From an uncultured Saprospiraceae bacterium (GTDB taxonomy: Bacteria > Bacteroidota > Bacteroidia > Chitinophagales > Saprospiraceae), in assembly GCA_937981555.1 (NCBI GenBank), contig CALJOK010000077.1, positions 1 to 64,000 of the forward strand: a stretch of DNA of 64,000 nucleotides. The letters run 5' to 3'. The notes under the pieces were generated by a model. The model was given only the letters and a program-made list of their open reading frames with translations. It did no database searches and was not told the origin of the DNA. A program made the position numbers and the translations under genes. Below, in pieces: positions 17,357 through 25,250 of this stretch. The first letter of the stretch is position 1, and each line of letters begins with the position of its first letter.

Positions 17357-17785
17357 ATGAATATTCAAGCTCCTATCGCAACCATTATGTCAACCGATTT
17401 GATGATGGTACAATCCGATGATAAAGTGGTAATCGTGAGAGATATCATGGAAGCCAATGGCATTCACCATGTACCTGTGGTTAATTTTAATAAATTAGTT
17501 GGATTGATTAGTAAGTCTGATTTATTACATTTTCTCAAAGGAATGAATTATAATTCCTATCAAGATTTAATGAATGATGTTCGGCTAAAAAATTACATCG
17601 CAGCAGAAATCATGACAGAAGATTTGGAATGTTTGCAACCAGAAGATTCCATTGAAAAAGCAATTGAACTATTTCAAAAAAATCGATTTCATGCTATTCC
17701 AATTATCAAAGATGATAATTCGCTAGTTGGAATTTTGACCACGTTTGATATTATAAATATGATAGTGGAAAAAGTGAAGCTATAG
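17357..17785 (+). CDS. CBS-pair protein
   Basis: 142 residues made of two CBS motifs only (about 10-65 and 78-138): IMSTDLMMVQSDDKVVIVRD...HHVPVV, then IMTEDLECLQPEDSIEKAIE...HAIPII. Stand-alone CBS pairs bind adenine nucleotides and act as energy or redox sensors for partner proteins. It starts 30 bases after the pseudo-beta-lactamase, so it is probably in its operon. It is most similar by eye to the CBS protein at 43582-44016 (shared HFLKGM/LFMKGLG region after motif one). Confidence 0.88.
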   Translation: MNIQAPIATIMSTDLMMVQSDDKVVIVRDIMEANGIHHVPVVNFNKLVGLISKSDLLHFLKGMNYNSYQDLMNDVRLKNYIAAEIMTEDLECLQPEDSIEKAIELFQKNRFHAIPIIKDDNSLVGILTTFDIINMIVEKVKL

Positions 17786-17835
17786 AAATCGTACAAATAC
17801 TTTTTTCTAAAAAAATTAAGACTTAGTTTGTTTTC

Positions 17836-17865
17836 TTGAAAAAATACAACTTCATTGTATCTTTA
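17836..17865 (+). promoter_or_regulatory. constitutive-type Bacteroidota promoter
   Basis: TTG at 17836-17838, 19 bases, TATCTTTA at 17858-17865: the usual -33/-7 layout, with no TGAY-N4-RTCA box. It contrasts with the other promoters of this region. Confidence 0.55.
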
Positions 17866-17885
17866 TAAAAAAAAAACAAGCGAAA

Positions 17886-19442
17886 ATGGATAATCAAAAA
17901 ATGCTACAAGCGATGTTTGCGGAAGCGACGATTGGGATAATTGTAGTGAATAGCCAGGGGAAGATTGTACAAGCAAATCCTTTCTCCGAAAAACTTTTTG
18001 GTTACGAGAAGGGGGAACTAATTTTACAACCTGTTGAAGTGTTATTACCAAATTCTTTTCGAACTCGTCACGTAGAACATAGAAAAAAATATCATCAAAA
18101 ACCAATTCCTCGAACGATGGGAGCAAATCTTGAATTGCAAGGACAGCGAAAAGATGGTTCTCGTTTTTCGATAGAAATTAGTTTGAGTCATATGGATATT
18201 GATGGCGAACGATTTGCGATTGCTTATGCGAGTGATGATACGTTGCAGCAAGAAACATTCAAGAGTTTAAAAGAAGCTAAAAAAATTAGCGATGATATTT
18301 CGAATATTGTGGAAGATTCGTTAAGTGAAATTTTTATTTTCGATGGAGAGACGATGAAATTCATTCAAGTTAATAAAGGTGCTCGTCAGAATATGGGGTA
18401 CTCTTTAGAAGAAATGGAAATGATGACTCCCGTAGATATAAAACCGAATTTTGAGGAAGAAGAATTCCTTGGATTAATTGAACCATTGAAAGAAGGGAAG
18501 GTAAATGAATTATTATTTGAAACCATTCATATTCGAAAAAATGGCACCACTTATCCTGTAGAAGTGCATCTTCAATATTCGAGATTAGGAATGCAGCCAG
18601 TCTTTGTTGCTTTTATTTCAGATGTTTCTCAACGAAAAGAATACGAGCATAAAATTTTGATGCACTCTGAGGAGCTAGAGAAAAAGGTAATCGAACGAAC
18701 AGAAGAACTTCGAGCGAGTGAATCCAAACTTCGAGAATCTTTCGAAAAAGAAAAACAATTGGGGGAGTTAAAATCTCGGTTTGTCTCGATGGCTTCTCAT
18801 GAATTTCGAACGCCGTTGAGTTCCATTTTGTCATCAGCCAACTTGATTGGTCGATATGAAAAAGAAGAACAAAATGACAAACGAATGAAACATGTCAATC
18901 GAATCGAATCCTCTGTTCGGAATTTGACTACGATCTTAAATGACTTTTTGTCTTTGGAAAAATTGGAATCTGGAAAAGTAAGATACCATCCAGTAGAAAT
19001 TGAAATAGAAGAATATATTGAACAGGTAATTGATGAAATGAGTTTGATTTCGAAAAGTGATCAAAAAATTATTCATTTCCATGAAGGTGAAAAGCAGATA
19101 GTTGCAGATGAACATTTGCTCAAAAATATCATGCTCAATTTACTTTCCAATGGAATTAAATATTCTCCGGAAGGAAAAGATGTAGAATTACACACTCAAT
19201 ATACAGAAGAGAAAATAAGTATTCAAGTCAAAGATTATGGGATCGGAATTCCTGAAGCAGATCAAGAGTTAATGTTTACTAGATTTTTTAGAGCAAATAA
19301 TGTGATAAATATTCAAGGGACAGGATTGGGCTTGACGATTGTAAAAAGATATTTAGATCTAATGGGAGGAAAGATTTGGTTTGAAAGTGAAGAAGGAAAA
19401 GGAACTACTTTCTTTGTAGAAATTCCAAATGTAATAGAGTGA
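17886..19442 (+). CDS. PAS-PAS sensor histidine kinase
   Basis: 518 residues, cytoplasmic, no receiver. PAS1 (about 3-125) has a FixL-like helix with RTRHVEHRKKY, but the distal haem-pocket arginine position is leucine (TMGANLELQG), so haem binding is not supported. PAS2 is at about 130-255, followed by a coiled coil (about 258-290), HisKA with SHEFRTPLSS, and HATPase ending in NIQGTGLGLTIVKRY. The last 230 residues are strikingly like those of the haem-PAS kinase at 22297-23553, so both may phosphorylate the same regulator, the REC-CRP protein at 34570-35616. Its promoter lacks boxes, suggesting that it is made constitutively. Confidence 0.9.
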   Translation: MDNQKMLQAMFAEATIGIIVVNSQGKIVQANPFSEKLFGYEKGELILQPVEVLLPNSFRTRHVEHRKKYHQKPIPRTMGANLELQGQRKDGSRFSIEISLSHMDIDGERFAIAYASDDTLQQETFKSLKEAKKISDDISNIVEDSLSEIFIFDGETMKFIQVNKGARQNMGYSLEEMEMMTPVDIKPNFEEEEFLGLIEPLKEGKVNELLFETIHIRKNGTTYPVEVHLQYSRLGMQPVFVAFISDVSQRKEYEHKILMHSEELEKKVIERTEELRASESKLRESFEKEKQLGELKSRFVSMASHEFRTPLSSILSSANLIGRYEKEEQNDKRMKHVNRIESSVRNLTTILNDFLSLEKLESGKVRYHPVEIEIEEYIEQVIDEMSLISKSDQKIIHFHEGEKQIVADEHLLKNIMLNLLSNGIKYSPEGKDVELHTQYTEEKISIQVKDYGIGIPEADQELMFTRFFRANNVINIQGTGLGLTIVKRYLDLMGGKIWFESEEGKGTTFFVEIPNVIE

Positions 19443-19486
19443 AAAAATAAAAATAATCATTAGAAATTATTGATTTAAAAATAATA

Positions 19487-19519
19487 AAACCCGATGCACT
19501 TAAAATGCATCGGGTTTTT
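19487..19519 (+). terminator. intrinsic terminator
   Basis: AAACCCGATGCA/TGCATCGGGTTT stem, 7-base loop, T-tract. It ends the kinase transcript. Confidence 0.9.
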
Positions 19520-19533
19520 CTTTTTCATAAAAA

Positions 19534-19599
19534 TGATAAAAATCATAGCGAAGTAGTGATAATCGTCATTCTATCTTTTTCGAAGTGATAGTAATTTTG
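19534..19599 (+). promoter_or_regulatory. double-box promoter of the USP at 19635
   Basis: TGATAAAAATCA (19534-19545) and TGATAATCGTCA (19557-19568), 23 bp apart. TAATTTTG is at 19592-19599, 36.5 bp from the proximal centre. Confidence 0.85.
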
Positions 19600-19634
19600 A
19601 ATTAAGAAAATCACTATTTCAAATAATTATTAAG

Positions 19635-20483
19635 ATGAAAAAGAAAACCAAAATTTTAGTTCCGACTGATTTTTCTGTATGTTCAGAAAATGCATTGGCG
19701 TATGCTTATTGCTTAGCAGGTAAAATTGATGCTACGATTGAAGTACTTCATATTGCTACTTTCGAAACTCCGCCTTTGGATTATCCTTCATTTGTAGCTG
19801 TAGCAACGGATGAAAAAATTACAATGGCTAGAGGCAAAATGAATCAGTCGATTGAAAGTGTTCGAAAAAATGTAAGTTCATTGTTAGATTTTTTTCCAGA
19901 TGTCGAAACAGATATTGAAGTTGGTATTCCAGATGCAAAAATTCTCGAAGTTGCGTTTCGAGATAAAGTGGATTTTATTATCATGGGAACGCAAGGAGAG
20001 AATAGTGTATGGGATAGATTTTTAGGAAGTACGACTGCCGATGTGTTGAAATTTGCTGAATGTCCAATTTTGGTAATTCCTGAAAAAGCGAAATTTAGAG
20101 AAGAGATGGTGATTGGTTATGCGACTGATTTTGCCGCTGCAGATCCTTTTGAAATATGGAAAGCGAGCAAGTTGTTGCAACCATTTCAATCAAAAGTAAT
20201 TGCCGTTCACTTAAATAATAAGAAGCAATATTTGGAAGATGAGATTGCAGAGATGGAAGCGTTTTTTAAAGAAAATGCACCAGCAATAGATATTTCTTTT
20301 CATTGCATTTTTACTGAAAATATGGTGGAGGATTTAAATGTTTTTATCGACAATCATAACATTGCCACGATGGTCATGTTCAAGCCAAAGCGAAATTTTT
20401 TCGAAAGACTTTTTCATAAAAGTTTTACCAAGAAAATGGCAATGCATGCAGAAGTGCCTTTGCTGATATTAAATGAAAAATAA
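19635..20483 (+). CDS. tandem universal stress protein
   Basis: 282 residues, two UspA domains. The first has KILVPTDFSVCSENALAYAY and the nucleotide-binding signature MGTQGENSVWDRFLGST followed by CPILVIP. The second (about 155-282) lacks the glycine signature and ends NFFERLFHKSFTKKMAMHAE, a tail shared with the USPs at 35836 and 36705 (LWQRLLHSSKANEI). It is a monocistronic unit bounded by a double-box promoter and a terminator. Confidence 0.9.
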   Translation: MKKKTKILVPTDFSVCSENALAYAYCLAGKIDATIEVLHIATFETPPLDYPSFVAVATDEKITMARGKMNQSIESVRKNVSSLLDFFPDVETDIEVGIPDAKILEVAFRDKVDFIIMGTQGENSVWDRFLGSTTADVLKFAECPILVIPEKAKFREEMVIGYATDFAAADPFEIWKASKLLQPFQSKVIAVHLNNKKQYLEDEIAEMEAFFKENAPAIDISFHCIFTENMVEDLNVFIDNHNIATMVMFKPKRNFFERLFHKSFTKKMAMHAEVPLLILNEK

Positions 20484-20521
20484 AGATACTCTCATGATTT
20501 AGTTTTTCTTCACAACTATAG

Positions 20522-20557
20522 ATCCGTTAAACAATTTTTGTTTAACGGATTTTTTTT
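20522..20557 (+). terminator. intrinsic terminator
   Basis: ATCCGTTAAAC/GTTTAACGGAT stem, 7-base loop, eight T. It ends the USP transcript. Confidence 0.9.
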
Positions 20558-20569
20558 AAAAAAGGGAGG

Positions 20570-20635
20570 TGATTAAAATCATATAAGAGAAGTGACAAAG
20601 GTCAATATTTGGATGGTGAGTCCTTTGTAATTTTA
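20570..20635 (+). promoter_or_regulatory. double-box promoter of 20668-21713
   Basis: TGATTAAAATCA (20570-20581) and TGACAAAGGTCA (20593-20604), 23 bp apart. TAATTTTA is at 20628-20635, 36.5 bp from the proximal centre. Confidence 0.85.
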
Positions 20636-20667
20636 TATTATCAATAAAAAAATAAAACAAAAAGAAT

Positions 20668-21042
20668 ATGATCATCAAAGATTCAAAAACGATAAAAGAG
20701 ATTCAGCAGGAGTTCAATAAAAAATTTCCTTTTTTAAAAATTGAGTTTTATAAGGAAGCTCATTCTGCGAAGGAAGGTTCTCCTGATTCCGTCAAATGGG
20801 ATTCAGAAAACACAATCGAGACAATTCGAGAAATTCATAATAGCGGAAATTTTAGTATACAGCAAGATCAAAAGATTAGCACGTTAGAAGCTAGTTTTTT
20901 AGAAGAATATGGATTGAATGCTCAAGTGTTTTATAAGTCAGGTGATCTTTGGTTGCAAACTACAGCAACAGATGAGTGGACTTTGAAAGAGCAAAATGAT
21001 CGAGCAGAATCTTTTACCAAATTTCAAGAAAGTAAAATATAA
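20668..21042 (+). CDS. conserved protein of unknown function, USP-associated family (copy 1)
   Basis: 124 residues, no signal or membrane segment. It has a paralogue in the window at 40535-40912. Shared features are KTIKEIQQEFNKKFPFLKIE near the N-terminus, an acidic middle, a SFLEEYGLNAQVFYKSGDLW core and TDEWTLKEQNDRAE at the end. Charge pattern and length suggest a small soluble alpha/beta protein. I recognise it only as a hypothetical family in Bacteroidota. Both copies lie behind double-box promoters, so an oxygen or redox-linked role is inferred. It is the first gene of a probable operon with a CBS protein (5-base gap) and a DUF2892 protein. Confidence 0.7.
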   Translation: MIIKDSKTIKEIQQEFNKKFPFLKIEFYKEAHSAKEGSPDSVKWDSENTIETIREIHNSGNFSIQQDQKISTLEASFLEEYGLNAQVFYKSGDLWLQTTATDEWTLKEQNDRAESFTKFQESKI

Positions 21043-21046
21043 CAAT

Positions 21047-21472
21047 ATGTACACGGAAGAGATAAAAGCTAAAAAAGTATCCGATTTAATGTCTAGGAAT
21101 ATTTTAGTTGGGCATGTGACCAATTCGTTTACGCACACCCTTCGGATATTTGCAGAGATGACTTTTCATCATTTGCCAATAGTAAACACTAAGCATGAAG
21201 TTATCGGAATGGTTAGTTCTAACGATATGCTAAAAGCACTAGCTCTAAAGTTGCCGATGCTAAAACAATCAGATGAAGAGACTCTTAATATGATGTTTGA
21301 TATTTTAGAATTAATGACTCCTGATCCTCAAGTGATTTCATCGGGAGCATCGGTAAGTGAAGCTTTAAGTCTTTTTTCCAAACACCATATTCATGCTTTA
21401 CCCGTAGTTGATAACAATGAACTAGTTGGAATTATTACAAGCAATGATGTGCTTGCTGCTCTCAATAAATGA
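21047..21472 (+). CDS. CBS-pair protein
   Basis: 141 residues with two CBS motifs: VSDLMSRNILVGHVTNSFTH...FHHLPIV and MTPDPQVISSGASVSEALS...HALPVV. The ATG at 21047 (MYTEEIKAKKV) is chosen because it follows the previous stop by five bases; an upstream TTG would overlap that gene. The second motif keeps the nucleotide-contacting VGIITSNDVL. It is co-transcribed with the preceding unknown protein. Confidence 0.88.
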   Translation: MYTEEIKAKKVSDLMSRNILVGHVTNSFTHTLRIFAEMTFHHLPIVNTKHEVIGMVSSNDMLKALALKLPMLKQSDEETLNMMFDILELMTPDPQVISSGASVSEALSLFSKHHIHALPVVDNNELVGIITSNDVLAALNK

Positions 21473-21506
21473 AACATAATTTTCAAAAAATCTAAAATCA
21501 AAAATT

Positions 21507-21713
21507 ATGAAAAGTAATGTAGGATTAATAGACAGAATCATCCGTGTTGTTTTAGTAGTAGCAATTTTTTATGCGTACTACATTGGATGGATTACAGGAT
21601 TGATTGCTATGGGCGCTGCGTTTGTTGCAGCAGCTTTATTGATAACTGCTTTGACGGGTGATTGCTTTCTCTACCGATGGTTGGGAGTTAGTACTAAGAT
21701 GAAGATATCTTAG
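21507..21713 (+). CDS. DUF2892 small membrane protein
   Basis: 68 residues with two hydrophobic helices (about 11-27 and 31-50). KSNVGLIDRIIRVVLVV is the signature start of DUF2892, and LTGDCFLYRWLGVST is the usual end with one conserved cysteine. DUF2892 also forms the membrane part of YgaP-type rhodanese proteins. It is the last gene of the 20668 operon and is followed by a terminator. Confidence 0.85.
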   Translation: MKSNVGLIDRIIRVVLVVAIFYAYYIGWITGLIAMGAAFVAAALLITALTGDCFLYRWLGVSTKMKIS

Positions 21714-21757
21714 ATTTTAATAAGAGTAGATTTTTCTCAATATAGCCTTTAATGAGT

Positions 21758-21796
21758 AGAAGGCGATTGTGATATTCAGTCGCCTTCTTTTTTTTT
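21758..21796 (+). terminator. intrinsic terminator
   Basis: AGAAGGCGA/TCGCCTTCT stem with nine T. It ends the 20668-21713 operon. Confidence 0.85.
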
Positions 21797-21813
21797 GACA
21801 AAACAAAAAAATT

Positions 21814-22128
21814 ATGAACGTAAATTATCATGCAACATTTTCAATCAATGAATATTTTAAAAATCAGATTGTCGAAAAAGTAAAAAGATTAGATGATTTC
21901 AATCTTCGATTTTCAGATGCAGATGTATATTTTAAATTGAAAGACGGAGCTGAACTGACTTCGGATAAAGAATTTGAAATTAAAATTAGGGTGCCAGGAC
22001 AAATTCTTTTTTCAAAAAGCCATTCTGATACTTTCGAAAAAGCAATACCATTAGCTTTTTCAAAAATCCGAAAACAAATCATCAAATATAAAGAGAGTAT
22101 AGAACCGAAAAGAGGAGAACGAGTTTAA
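21814..22128 (+). CDS. hpf: ribosome hibernation promoting factor (HPF/RaiA family, short form)
   Basis: 104 residues, beta-alpha-beta-beta-beta-alpha: MNVNYHATFSINEYFKNQIV, FSDADVYFKLKD, EFEIKIRVPGQILFSKSHSD, ending KQIIKYKESI. The layout matches short HPF/YhbH proteins (sigma-54 modulation family) without the long C-terminal dimer domain. It binds the 30S decoding centre and silences ribosomes when growth stops. It sits between the terminator at 21796 and the FixL-like kinase promoter, without a clear double box of its own. It fits the low-energy survival theme of its neighbours. Confidence 0.85.
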   Translation: MNVNYHATFSINEYFKNQIVEKVKRLDDFNLRFSDADVYFKLKDGAELTSDKEFEIKIRVPGQILFSKSHSDTFEKAIPLAFSKIRKQIIKYKESIEPKRGERV

Positions 22129-22146
22129 AAATACGGTTTAAATAGG

Positions 22147-22212
22147 TGACAAAAATCACTATCAAAAGGTGATTTTTGTCACCTATATGTTTTCTTACAA
22201 AGAATAATTTTA
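22147..22212 (+). promoter_or_regulatory. double-box promoter of the FixL-like kinase
   Basis: TGACAAAAATCA (22147-22158) and TGATTTTTGTCA (22170-22181), 23 bp apart. TAATTTTA is at 22205-22212, 36.5 bp. The two boxes also form a larger 17-bp inverted repeat (22144-22186). The sensor gene appears to lie under the regulator it would control. Confidence 0.85.
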
Positions 22213-22296
22213 CACATTAAAACCCTACAGGATGCTGAAAATTGAAACTAAAGCAACAACATAAAATAATAATTGGTGAGAGATTCAAATCTAAGT

Positions 22297-23553
22297 ATGT
22301 CAATTGATTCCCAACAGCTTCGAGCTATCTTCGAGACAGCTGTGGACTGCTTGATTATTATTGACTCTCATGGAGAGGTTTCTAAAATTAATCCTGCTGG
22401 AGCAAAACTGTTTGGTTATGAAATAAAAGAATTGGTAGGTCAAAATGTGAGTGTTTTGATGCCTGTACCTCACCGTGAGAAACATGATTCTTATCTCCAA
22501 AATTATCATACAACAGGTATTGGAAAAATCATCGGGATTGGACGCGATATCATTGGAAAGAAAAAGGATGGGACACTCTTTCCATGCAATTTAAGTGTCA
22601 ATGAATTCTTTATGCAGAGTAAAAAATGCTTTGCTGGAATCATTCATGACTTGACTACTCGGAAAAAACAGGAAGAGGAAATCTTAGAATTGAATCGACA
22701 GTTGGAAGAAAAGGTCGAAATCAAAACTAAAGACCTTTCTTCTGTTGTGAATGAATTATTAGAAACAAATACTCGCCTAGAAAACGAAATTAAAGAACGA
22801 CAAAAAATAGAAGCTGCTTTAAGAAATAATGAATTGGAAATTCGGAAGGCTTTGGAAAAAGAAAAAGAGCTCAATGATTTGAAGTCCAATTTTGTTTCGA
22901 TGGCTTCGCATGAATTCAGAACTCCGCTAAGTACTATTTTATCCTCTACTACTTTGATTGAAAAATATTTAGAAAATGGAAGCATCGAAAAAACGGAAAA
23001 ACATTTCAATCGAGTGATATCTTCAGTCAAACATCTAACCGAAATGTTAGATGATTTCCTCTCCTTAACTAAGTTGACAGAAGGGGAAATTCCAGTTAAT
23101 TCTGAGCAATTTATGATACATGATTTTTGTGAAGAATTTATGGAAATGAATAGAGGTTTACTCAAACCCAACCAAGAATTAATTAGAACAATACCTGCTG
23201 AGAATCAATCTGTTTTTTTAGATAAAAAATTATTGAACCATATTTTATTAAATCTTTTTTCCAACGCTATTAAATATTCTAAGGATGATGGCAAAATAAA
23301 ATGTGATGTAGAAATAGCTAATCAGCAATTAGAGATACAAATAATTGATGAAGGAATAGGTATTCCTTTGAATGAACAGAAACATCTTTTTACAAGGTTT
23401 TTTAGAGGAGCGAATGTAATTAATATTCAAGGAACTGGATTAGGGCTGAATATTGTGCAAGAGTATTTGGACGTGATGAATGGGACTATTGAATTTGAAA
23501 GCATAGAAAATGTAGGCACAACTTTTACGATAAAAATTCCTTTGCCACAATAA
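22297..23553 (+). CDS. FixL-like haem-PAS oxygen-sensing histidine kinase
   Basis: 418 residues, cytoplasmic, one PAS domain (about 5-120), coiled coil (about 125-195), HisKA with phospho-acceptor histidine about 205 (SHEFRTPLST), HATPase ending NIQGTGLGLNIVQEY. The PAS domain copies rhizobial FixL closely: GQNVSVLMPVP, REKHDSYLQNY with the proximal haem ligand at H63, and IIGIGRDIIG with the distal haem-pocket arginine at R83, 20 residues later as in FixL H200/R220. Haem binding and O2 sensing are therefore well supported by family knowledge. I chose ATG 22297 (MSIDSQQ) over an upstream TTG at 22273. It has no receiver of its own; the REC-CRP protein at 34570-35616 is the most likely target. 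Confidence 0.92.
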   Translation: MSIDSQQLRAIFETAVDCLIIIDSHGEVSKINPAGAKLFGYEIKELVGQNVSVLMPVPHREKHDSYLQNYHTTGIGKIIGIGRDIIGKKKDGTLFPCNLSVNEFFMQSKKCFAGIIHDLTTRKKQEEEILELNRQLEEKVEIKTKDLSSVVNELLETNTRLENEIKERQKIEAALRNNELEIRKALEKEKELNDLKSNFVSMASHEFRTPLSTILSSTTLIEKYLENGSIEKTEKHFNRVISSVKHLTEMLDDFLSLTKLTEGEIPVNSEQFMIHDFCEEFMEMNRGLLKPNQELIRTIPAENQSVFLDKKLLNHILLNLFSNAIKYSKDDGKIKCDVEIANQQLEIQIIDEGIGIPLNEQKHLFTRFFRGANVINIQGTGLGLNIVQEYLDVMNGTIEFESIENVGTTFTIKIPLPQ

Positions 23554-23557
23554 AATT

Positions 23558-24313
23558 TTATTGAATTATTCCTTCCAAAATATCTCCCACAAAGTAGGCT
23601 ACAGATGCTGCTAAAACTCCAAGCAACAATGTTTCCGTAATACTTTTTAAATAACTTGTTTCAGTCACATAGGATTTTAAAAAGCCAATTACAATAAAGG
23701 CAAGCGAAGTAAATATACAAGTAAACAAAAATAAATCCCCAGCAAATCCAACCACGTAATCCCAAACATAAAGCATCAATGGAATTAATCCAACCAAGAC
23801 AAATGAGAAATAAGTAACCGCTCCAATGGCGAGAGGAGATTTTTCTGAAGGGATCATATTGAGTTCATCTTTCATCATTTCATTGACCCAACGATCTTTG
23901 TCGGAGGTAATTACTTCAACCACCTTTTCTAGCAATTCTCCTTCAAATCCTTTGGAAGAATAAATCTCTCGAATCTCTTCTTTTTCCGTTTCAGGTAAGT
24001 TTTCTATTTCCCAATATTCTACATTTTTATGTTTCTGATAATTGTCCTTTTCAGATTTAGCAGCAAGATAAGCGCCAACGGACATCGAAAATCCATCAGC
24101 TAAAAGATTGGCAAATCCTAAAATCAAAATAACAGAGATATCTAACCCCGCACCAACTGAACCAGCTACGACAGCAAAAGTAGTGACACTTCCATCGACA
24201 GCTCCGTAGACAAATTCGCCAAGATAATTTTGATATTTTTTTAAAAAATTATTTCCTTTTGGATTGTGGAGATCATCTTCCAAAGGAATTGAGGAAATAT
24301 TATTGGTATTCAT
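23558..24313 (-). CDS. VIT1/CCC1-family Fe2+/Mn2+ transporter
   Basis: 251 residues, five predicted membrane helices. It opens with the family signature [20 protein letters not shown], then [19 protein letters not shown], then a cytoplasmic acidic/helical insert (about 90-150) with [16 protein letters not shown] and [11 protein letters not shown], the metal-binding region of VIT proteins, and three further helices. It probably exports or sequesters ferrous iron or manganese, which rises when oxygen falls. It is convergent with the FixL-like kinase (4-base gap) and has its own double-box promoter. Confidence 0.9.
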   Translation of the reverse strand: MNTNNISSIPLEDDLHNPKGNNFLKKYQNYLGEFVYGAVDGSVTTFAVVAGSVGAGLDISVILILGFANLLADGFSMSVGAYLAAKSEKDNYQKHKNVEYWEIENLPETEKEEIREIYSSKGFEGELLEKVVEVITSDKDRWVNEMMKDELNMIPSEKSPLAIGAVTYFSFVLVGLIPLMLYVWDYVVGFAGDLFLFTCIFTSLAFIVIGFLKSYVTETSYLKSITETLLLGVLAASVAYFVGDILEGIIQ

Positions 24314-24321
24314 TTTTGATG

Positions 24322-24386
24322 TAAAAATAAGAGAGGGGAGGAAAATTTTATATGATATAAATCACTATTCTAATTGAACTTTGTCA
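24322..24386 (-). promoter_or_regulatory. double-box promoter of the VIT transporter
   Basis: TGATATAAATCA (24353-24364) and the weaker TGAACTTTGTCA (24375-24386), 22 bp apart. TATTTTTA on the minus strand is at 24322-24329, 36.5 bp from the proximal centre. Confidence 0.75.
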
Positions 24387-24440
24387 ATTTTATTTACTTT
24401 TAAATTTTTCAAAAATTAGTTTTTAGAGAAACTTAAATGG

Positions 24441-24483
24441 TGATTAATATCAGTACTTTGTATGAAAAAAAAATGTAATTTAT
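24441..24483 (+). promoter_or_regulatory. single-box promoter of a putative small RNA
   Basis: TGATTAATATCA (24441-24452). The -7-like TAATTTAT at 24476-24483 keeps the 36.5-bp spacing but deviates in its last two bases. No second box. Confidence 0.5.
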
Positions 24484-24487
24484 GTAA

Positions 24488-24553
24488 GTCTAATAACTAA
24501 CACACGGACACTTCTCACGCATTTAGATGTAGCACTCGTCTAAATGCGTTTTT
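24488..24553 (+). ncRNA. candidate FixK/FNR-box-controlled small RNA
   Basis: Between the single-box promoter and a strong terminator (ACGCATTTAGA 24517-24527, 11-base loop, TCTAAATGCGT 24539-24549, then T-tract) lie only about 65 bases and no open frame. The terminator cannot belong to the neighbours: the VIT gene runs the other way, and the DUF4783 gene starts 76 bases further on. I infer a short transcript of about 65-70 nt with an unpaired 5' part of about 30 nt, similar in concept to the FNR-controlled sRNA FnrS of enterobacteria. No sequence similarity is claimed. Confidence 0.5.
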
Positions 24554-24629
24554 AATAGGGCATGGAAAACATAGGATGATTACTTCATTTTCCTTATTTT
24601 ACAGATATCTTTAATTAAAAAAAAATACG

Positions 24630-25094
24630 ATGAGAAAAAATATTATTTATTTGGTCATCTTAGTTTTAGCAATAGTTTCATTTTTTGCTTTTTGGAATTT
24701 CAATGCCAATTCAAATTTAAATATGGGAGAGCAAAGTATTTTTGGAGGATCTAAAAATGGCTTGACAGAATTGCAAAAAGACATTGTGAAAAAATTCAGA
24801 GAAGGAAATGTTCCTGGGCTAGTGGAATATCTGGATGAGGAAGTTTCTTTTACTTTGAAGAAGGAAACAGATTTCTATACCAAGGAGGAAGCGGAAAATA
24901 TTTTAGTAGATTTTTGCCAAAACCAAACCGCCAAGAAATTTTTGGTTAAACATTTTGGATCGAATAAAATGGGAACCTCGTACTATTTAATTGGAGAATT
25001 AATTACTACCAATAAAGAAGAATATCGAGTGTATATTTCCAATAATAAGACTCACATTGAAAGTATTGAAATTACAAAACCGAGAGATATTTAA
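24630..25094 (+). CDS. DUF4783 NTF2-like exported protein
   Basis: 154 residues. The N-terminal hydrophobic segment (about 5-24) is a signal anchor. The remaining domain matches DUF4783: VKKFREGNVPGLVEYLDEEV, FYTKEEAENILVDFC, FLVKHFGSNKMGTSYYLIGE, EEYRVYIS. This NTF2-like fold is restricted to Bacteroidota; its function is unknown. A TATCTTTA element at 24606-24613 may be its promoter. It is followed by a strong terminator. Confidence 0.8.
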   Translation: MRKNIIYLVILVLAIVSFFAFWNFNANSNLNMGEQSIFGGSKNGLTELQKDIVKKFREGNVPGLVEYLDEEVSFTLKKETDFYTKEEAENILVDFCQNQTAKKFLVKHFGSNKMGTSYYLIGELITTNKEEYRVYISNNKTHIESIEITKPRDI

Positions 25095-25113
25095 ACTTGG
25101 TTTTATGTAGACG

Positions 25114-25153
25114 AATCCCTAACTCAAATTGATTGAGTTAGGGATTTTTTTTT
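25114..25153 (+). terminator. intrinsic terminator
   Basis: AATCCCTAACTCAA/TTGAGTTAGGGATT stem followed by nine T. It ends the DUF4783 transcript and insulates the ccoI promoter. Confidence 0.9.
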
Positions 25154-25164
25154 GTAATAAAAGA

Positions 25165-25229
25165 TGACTTAAATCATCTTTTGTTTTGACAAAACTCACC
25201 TTTTGCCAAATTGATCACATTTAAATTTG
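25165..25229 (+). promoter_or_regulatory. double-box promoter of ccoI
   Basis: TGACTTAAATCA (25165-25176) and TGACAAAACTCA (25187-25198), 22 bp apart. TAAATTTG is at 25222-25229, 36.5 bp. Transcription should start near 25234, which rules out the TTG at 25227 as start codon. Confidence 0.8.
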
Positions 25230-25250
25230 TTGAAAAATAAATGTGATTCA

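Noticed and set aside
17886-19442. Second FixL-type haem sensor
   Set aside because: The proximal-type histidine is there, but the distal arginine position is leucine, and many non-haem PAS domains keep the histidine.
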